DNA from: an uncultured Flavobacteriaceae bacterium
GTDB lineage: Bacteria > Bacteroidota > Bacteroidia > Flavobacteriales > Flavobacteriaceae
DNA: 10,756 nt
Direction: 5' to 3'
NCBI GenBank assembly: GCA_938041595.1
Contig: CALITN010000170.1
Span: 1-10,756, forward strand
Shown here: positions 7,398-10,756 of the stretch, in pieces
How positions within the stretch are numbered: the first letter of the stretch is position 1
Layout of the letters: every line of letters starts with the position of its first letter
Position numbers and translations under genes: made by a program
The notes under the pieces: model-generated
Told to the model about the DNA's origin: nothing
The model's input: the letters and a program-made list of their open reading frames with translations, nothing else
Database searches by the model: none

Positions 7398-8168
7398 ATG
7401 CAAGAGCCCATCACAATCCAAAGCAGTCAAAACGTACACTATAAAAGTTTGATTCGCCTCTTTCAAAAATCCAGAGAACGGAAAAAGACCAATAGTTTTG
7501 TAGTGGAAGGAAGTCGTGAAATTCAACGTGCGATCGCGCAAGGTTTTGAAGCCGAGCAATTATGGATTCGAAAAGGTGCCTCTGTTTCACAAACTTTTGA
7601 AGGAGTCTGCTTTGAGCTTAAAAAAGAACTTTTTGACAAAATAGCCCAACGTGGGGGAAACGAGACAGAGATTGCCGTATTCAAAGCACGTCATTGGCCT
7701 CTCGATCAACTCGTATTACCAGCAAAAGCCAAACTATTGGTAGCGGAGGCACCAGAAAAACCTGGAAATATTGGCGCTGTTTTGCGCACCGCCGCGGGCG
7801 CGGGCATGGATGCTGTTTTTATTGCCAATCCCAAAACCGATTTATACAATCCACAAAGCATTCGCAACAGTTTGGGTGGAATCTTTTCGCTTCCCATAAT
7901 CATGGATTCTTCCGAAAATATCATTGCTTATTTAAAAGAGCATTCTTTTTTTATTGCGGCGGCAGCCTTGTCAGAAAAAAGCATTCCCTACACCGAATGC
8001 ACTTACCCTCCACCAATGGCTATAGCGGTTGGCAACGAAGCCGACGGTTTGCAAGCTGAATGGCTGAAAGCAGCCGATGTCTGTGTCCAAATCCCGATGC
8101 AATCTCCCATTGACTCACTCAATGTTTCGGTAGCGGCGGGAATTTTGATCTATCAAGCCCATAAATAA
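7398..8168 (+). CDS. TrmH/SpoU family RNA 2'-O-ribose methyltransferase
   Basis: This 256-residue cytoplasmic enzyme is predicted to transfer a methyl group from S-adenosylmethionine to a ribose 2'-OH of rRNA or tRNA. The N-terminal part (about 5-95) is the L30e-like substrate-binding domain with the typical FVVEGSREI (34-42). The SPOUT catalytic domain (about 112-254) has all three SpoU motifs: motif 1 PGNIGAVLRTA (122-132) with Asn124 and catalytic Arg130, motif 2 AVGNEADGL (210-218) with Glu214, and motif 3 IPMQSPIDSLNVSVA (232-246). NPQSIRNSLGGIF (151-163) is the usual connecting motif. Length is normal for stand-alone family members and nothing is missing. The exact nucleotide target cannot be read from sequence. 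It follows the terminator closely and precedes rel by 36 bases. No Shine-Dalgarno sequence is visible. Confidence 0.94.
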   Translation: MQEPITIQSSQNVHYKSLIRLFQKSRERKKTNSFVVEGSREIQRAIAQGFEAEQLWIRKGASVSQTFEGVCFELKKELFDKIAQRGGNETEIAVFKARHWPLDQLVLPAKAKLLVAEAPEKPGNIGAVLRTAAGAGMDAVFIANPKTDLYNPQSIRNSLGGIFSLPIIMDSSENIIAYLKEHSFFIAAAALSEKSIPYTECTYPPPMAIAVGNEADGLQAEWLKAADVCVQIPMQSPIDSLNVSVAAGILIYQAHK

Positions 8169-8176
8169 AGGTGGTT

Positions 8177-8192
8177 TGGCATGATATTAGTA
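8177..8192 (+). promoter_or_regulatory. Weak sigma-54-like promoter candidate upstream of rel
   Basis: TGGCAT (8177-8182) and TAGTA (8188-8192), five bases apart, resemble the -24/-12 sigma-54 pattern TGGCAC-N5-TTGCA, but the -12 part is poor (GT instead of GC). The 36-base gap also holds TACCTTAG (8191-8198), one mismatch from TAnnTTTG, and TAGTGTTTG (8196-8204), which has one base too many between TA and TTTG. Any of these would start transcription at or within a few bases of the ATG at 8205. Which, if any, is used cannot be settled by eye. Confidence 0.22.
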
Positions 8193-8204
8193 CCTTAGTG
8201 TTTG

Positions 8205-10412
8205 ATGATTGCTATAGACACCGAAAAGGAGAACAAAGAGATTGCACAGCAATATAAAGAACTGCTTCGAATCAGCTATCAAACGCTTAGTACTGCAGAT
8301 AAAAAACTCATTCGAACAGCTTTTGACACCGCTGTTGATGCTCATAAGAACCAACGAAGAAAGACCGGCGAAGCCTACATTTTTCATCCGATAGCTGTAG
8401 CCAAAATTGTTGCGGAACAAATTGGTTTGGACGCTACTTCCATTGCCGCCGCACTGCTCCATGATGTGGTTGAAGATACTGACTACACCCTTGAAGATTT
8501 GGAACGTTTGGTGGGAAGCACCGTGGCACGGATTGTGCACGGATTGACAAAAATTTCCCACTTAAAGAAAGATAAAGACGTCTCCCTACAGGCAGAGAAT
8601 TTTCGAAAAATGCTCCTCACCCTCCACGACGATGTACGGGTGATTATCATCAAGATTGCAGATCGGCTTCACAATATGACTACCTTGGACGGATTGGCTG
8701 AATACAAGCAGGTAAAAATAGCCTCCGAGACGCTCTATATTTATGCGCCACTTGCGCACCGCATCGGGCTTTATAATGTTAAAACAACCTTGGAAGACCT
8801 CGGTTTTAAATACACCGAGCCCGAGCAGTATGAACGTATCAAAAGCAATATTGAAGAAGACAAAGCTTTCCAAGACGCCTATATTGAATCCTTTACCACC
8901 TTGGTGCACGATGCTTTAGATAAAGAACTGTCCAAATACGAAATCAAAGGCCGAAGTAAATCGATCTTTTCGATTCATAAAAAAATGCTCAAACAAAACG
9001 TGCCCTTTGAGCAGATCTTTGACAAATTTGCTATTCGTATCATTTACGATGCCACTCCAGCGGAAGAAAAATTTATCGCTTGGAAAATTTACTCCATCCT
9101 CACCGATCACTTCGTTCCAAACCCGACCCGCTTGCGCGATTGGATCACCGCACCCAAGTCAACTGGCTACGAGGCCTTGCATATTACCGTAATGGGGCCA
9201 GAACAAAAATGGGTAGAAGTCCAGATCCGTTCGGAACGGATGCACGAAATCGCCGAAAGGGGCTATGCAGCACATTATAAGTACAAGCAAGGAGAGCAAA
9301 AAGAAATCGGTATTGAAACCTGGCTTGACCGCCTTCAAGAAGTCTTAGAAAGCAATAATACCGATGCTGTAGATTTTGTGCAAGACTTTAAACTGAATTT
9401 GTATTCCAAAGAGATTTTTGTCTTTACCCCTGCGGGAGAATTAAAATCACTCCCCAAAGGAGCTACAGCTTTGGATTTTGCTTTTCATGTACATACCGAA
9501 GTTGGCATCAAAACACGCGGAGCAAGAGTCAACAACAAACTAGTTCCTCTCAGTTACCAATTAAAAAGTGGGGATCATGTGGATATCATCACCTCAGAAA
9601 GTGTGAAGCCCACCGCTAACTGGATTGATTTTGTCATCACCTCTCGAGCACGATCTAAAATCAAATCTTCCTTGAATGAGGAGAAAAAAAGAATCGCTGC
9701 TGAGGGCAAAGAATCCCTGCGTCGCAAACTCAAGCATTTGAAAGTTACCATGGATGACAAATGTCTTCGCTATATGGTTCGGTATTTCAAAGTCAATGCC
9801 ACCCAGGATTTGTTTTATAAAGTCGGAGTAGGAACGCTAACCAACAAGGACATCAAAACCTTTGCTGGAGATTATACCAATACCATTCTTACCTTTTTCA
9901 AAAAGCGGATTCGAAATTTTCAAAAACGAACTGGACAGGTTAAAGATGCCAAATACCTACCCAACTATGATAAGTTGGTTTTTGGAAAAGAAAAAGAAAC
10001 CCTCGCCTATTCTCTGGCAGCATGCTGCAATCCCATTCCAGGAGATCCTGTGTTTGGTTTTGTATCCGTTGGAGATGGTATCAAAGTACATCAAAAAGAA
10101 TGCCCTAATGCTATTGCTCTTAATGCCAACTACGCCTATCGGATTATCGATGCTCGCTGGGTAGATTCCTCGGCCCAAGACTATTCAGCCAAGCTTATTT
10201 TGACCGGAATTGACAATTTGGGACTTGTTAATGAAGTAACCCAACTTATTTCAAATACTATGCACGTGAATATCAGCAAAATCTCATTTGAAGCTGAGGG
10301 TGGGGTTTTTGAAGGGCGGATTAGTGTGCGTGTCAAAAACAAAAGTATCCTTGAAAAGCTGGTAATCCACCTCAAGAAGCTGCATGGAATCGAAAAAGTG
10401 GTACGCGATTAA
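8205..10412 (+). CDS. rel: Bifunctional (p)ppGpp synthetase/hydrolase (RelA/SpoT family, Rel)
   Basis: This 735-residue long-form RSH enzyme makes ppGpp/pppGpp from GDP/GTP plus ATP and degrades it, controlling the stringent response. I use the ATG at 8205; an in-frame TTG lies just before it. Domains in order: the HD hydrolase (about 38-160) with His46, HDVVED (86-91) and ADRLHNM (152-158, Asp153), all intact; the synthetase (about 240-362) with KGRSKSIFSIHKK (248-260), FAIRII (275-280), GYEALH (321-326) and EVQIRSERMHEIAERGYAAH (338-357); TGS (about 402-463); a helical region; a zinc-finger-like segment with Cys607, Cys608, His629 and Cys633; and a C-terminal ACT domain (about 662-734). The RLRD tetrad (309-312) before WI matches the basic RxKD form of bifunctional enzymes rather than the acidic ExDD of synthetase-only RelA. 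It is probably the organism's main RSH. The next gene is a Fur regulator 25 bases downstream. Confidence 0.96.
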   Translation: MIAIDTEKENKEIAQQYKELLRISYQTLSTADKKLIRTAFDTAVDAHKNQRRKTGEAYIFHPIAVAKIVAEQIGLDATSIAAALLHDVVEDTDYTLEDLERLVGSTVARIVHGLTKISHLKKDKDVSLQAENFRKMLLTLHDDVRVIIIKIADRLHNMTTLDGLAEYKQVKIASETLYIYAPLAHRIGLYNVKTTLEDLGFKYTEPEQYERIKSNIEEDKAFQDAYIESFTTLVHDALDKELSKYEIKGRSKSIFSIHKKMLKQNVPFEQIFDKFAIRIIYDATPAEEKFIAWKIYSILTDHFVPNPTRLRDWITAPKSTGYEALHITVMGPEQKWVEVQIRSERMHEIAERGYAAHYKYKQGEQKEIGIETWLDRLQEVLESNNTDAVDFVQDFKLNLYSKEIFVFTPAGELKSLPKGATALDFAFHVHTEVGIKTRGARVNNKLVPLSYQLKSGDHVDIITSESVKPTANWIDFVITSRARSKIKSSLNEEKKRIAAEGKESLRRKLKHLKVTMDDKCLRYMVRYFKVNATQDLFYKVGVGTLTNKDIKTFAGDYTNTILTFFKKRIRNFQKRTGQVKDAKYLPNYDKLVFGKEKETLAYSLAACCNPIPGDPVFGFVSVGDGIKVHQKECPNAIALNANYAYRIIDARWVDSSAQDYSAKLILTGIDNLGLVNEVTQLISNTMHVNISKISFEAEGGVFEGRISVRVKNKSILEKLVIHLKKLHGIEKVVRD

Positions 10413-10424
10413 AGGGAGATAACT

Positions 10425-10432
10425 TATATTTG
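10425..10432 (+). promoter_or_regulatory. Candidate -7 element (TATATTTG) just upstream of the fur-family gene
   Basis: TATATTTG is an exact match to the Bacteroidota TAnnTTTG -7 consensus. It ends 5 bases before the ATG at 10438, so the predicted transcription start would fall at or almost at the start codon, giving a leaderless or near-leaderless mRNA. No clear TTTG -33 element is seen about 20 bases upstream, where the 3' end of rel lies. Transcription from the rel promoter remains possible. Confidence 0.4.
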
Positions 10433-10437
10433 CTCGT

Positions 10438-10756
10438 ATGGCAACAGAGACCAAAGATCCACAAGAAATTGTAAAAGAGGTTTTTATCAACTACCTCAAC
10501 AAACACGGGCATCGCAAAACACCAGAGCGTTTTGCCATTCTATTTGAGATTTACGATAGCCAAGAGCATTTCGATATCGAATCGCTCTATTTGAATATGA
10601 AGAATAAAAACTATCGTGTCAGTCGGGCTACGCTTTACAACACGATAGAATTATTACTCGAGTGCGGATTGGTTCGCAAACACCAGTTTGGAGGTTCCAA
10701 TCAGTCGCACTACGAAAAATCTTATTTTGATCGCCAACATGATCATATCATATTTA
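10438..10756 (+). CDS. Fur-family metal-responsive transcriptional repressor, 5' part only
   Basis: The ATG at 10438 opens a frame that stays open to the window edge (106 residues visible of an expected 150 or so). HRKTPERFAILFEIY (25-39) is the first helix region of the Fur winged helix. VSRATLYNTIELLLECGLV (61-79) is the recognition helix and following turn. HYEKSY (91-96) and HDHIIF (101-106) contain the usual metal-ligand histidines and acid, with a further possible ligand at His44 in EHFDIESLY. The C-terminal dimerisation domain and any Cys-based structural zinc site are beyond the edge. Family members use Fe, Zn, Mn or peroxide sensing to repress uptake or stress genes; which applies here (Fur, Zur or PerR) cannot be decided. 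It lies 25 bases after rel, an arrangement I recall from flavobacteria, where a purine synthesis gene (purA) often follows; that gene is not visible here. Confidence 0.94.
   Translation, partial: MATETKDPQEIVKEVFINYLNKHGHRKTPERFAILFEIYDSQEHFDIESLYLNMKNKNYRVSRATLYNTIELLLECGLVRKHQFGGSNQSHYEKSYFDRQHDHIIF

Noticed and set aside
7694..8059. Plus-strand 121-codon open frame in another frame
   Set aside because: It overlaps the catalytic domain of the RNA methyltransferase; its translation is rich in Ser, Arg, Cys and aromatic residues, as expected from an out-of-frame reading.
10419..10427. ATAACTTAT mini-palindrome overlapping the fur -7 element
   Set aside because: Far shorter than a Fur/PerR box, and AT-rich sequence makes it likely by chance.

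Overview
The window looks like ordinary core chromosome of a member of the Bacteroidota, most likely Flavobacteriia (Flavobacteriaceae-like). The evidence is a GldI gliding-motility lipoprotein, a DUF3810 membrane protein, moderate-to-low GC, no Shine-Dalgarno sequence before any start, and TAnnTTTG-type promoter elements. All nine genes are on the + strand with very short gaps. I see no mobile element, CRISPR array, tRNA or rRNA, and no gene-free stretch longer than about 75 bases.

Left block (1-3009): the 3' end of a DHH/DHHA1 phosphoesterase (NrnA-like) is followed by gldI, a lipoprotein carrying both a cyclophilin and an FKBP domain, and a DUF3810 membrane protein with an HExxH motif. The first three genes are joined by two 4-base ATGA stop/start overlaps, and the fourth starts 6 bases after the third. 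They look like one operon. Three of the four products are envelope proteins: two lipoprotein prolyl isomerases and a putative membrane metallopeptidase. The theme is folding or quality control outside the cytoplasm, probably serving the gliding/type IX secretion machinery.

Middle block (3063-7323): two exported amidohydrolase-family proteins are encoded 10 bases apart. The first (989 residues) is a tandem fusion of two amidohydrolase modules joined by a beta-rich linker. Only its second module has the full metal-binding set. The second protein (426 residues) is one further module with a degraded metal site. So three related modules lie in a row, and only one looks catalytic. A strong hairpin/T-tract terminator follows at 7350-7383.

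Right block (7398-10756): a SpoU/TrmH-type RNA 2'-O-ribose methyltransferase, a full-length bifunctional Rel/SpoT enzyme for (p)ppGpp with both active sites preserved, and the start of a Fur-family metal-responsive repressor cut by the window end. These are cytoplasmic housekeeping and stress-regulation genes. Promoter-like elements very close to the rel and fur start codons suggest very short leaders.

I find no clearly novel system. The items most worth a second look are the amidohydrolase modules with lost metal ligands, the DUF3810 putative protease linked to the isomerases, and the terminator hairpin immediately before the methyltransferase gene.
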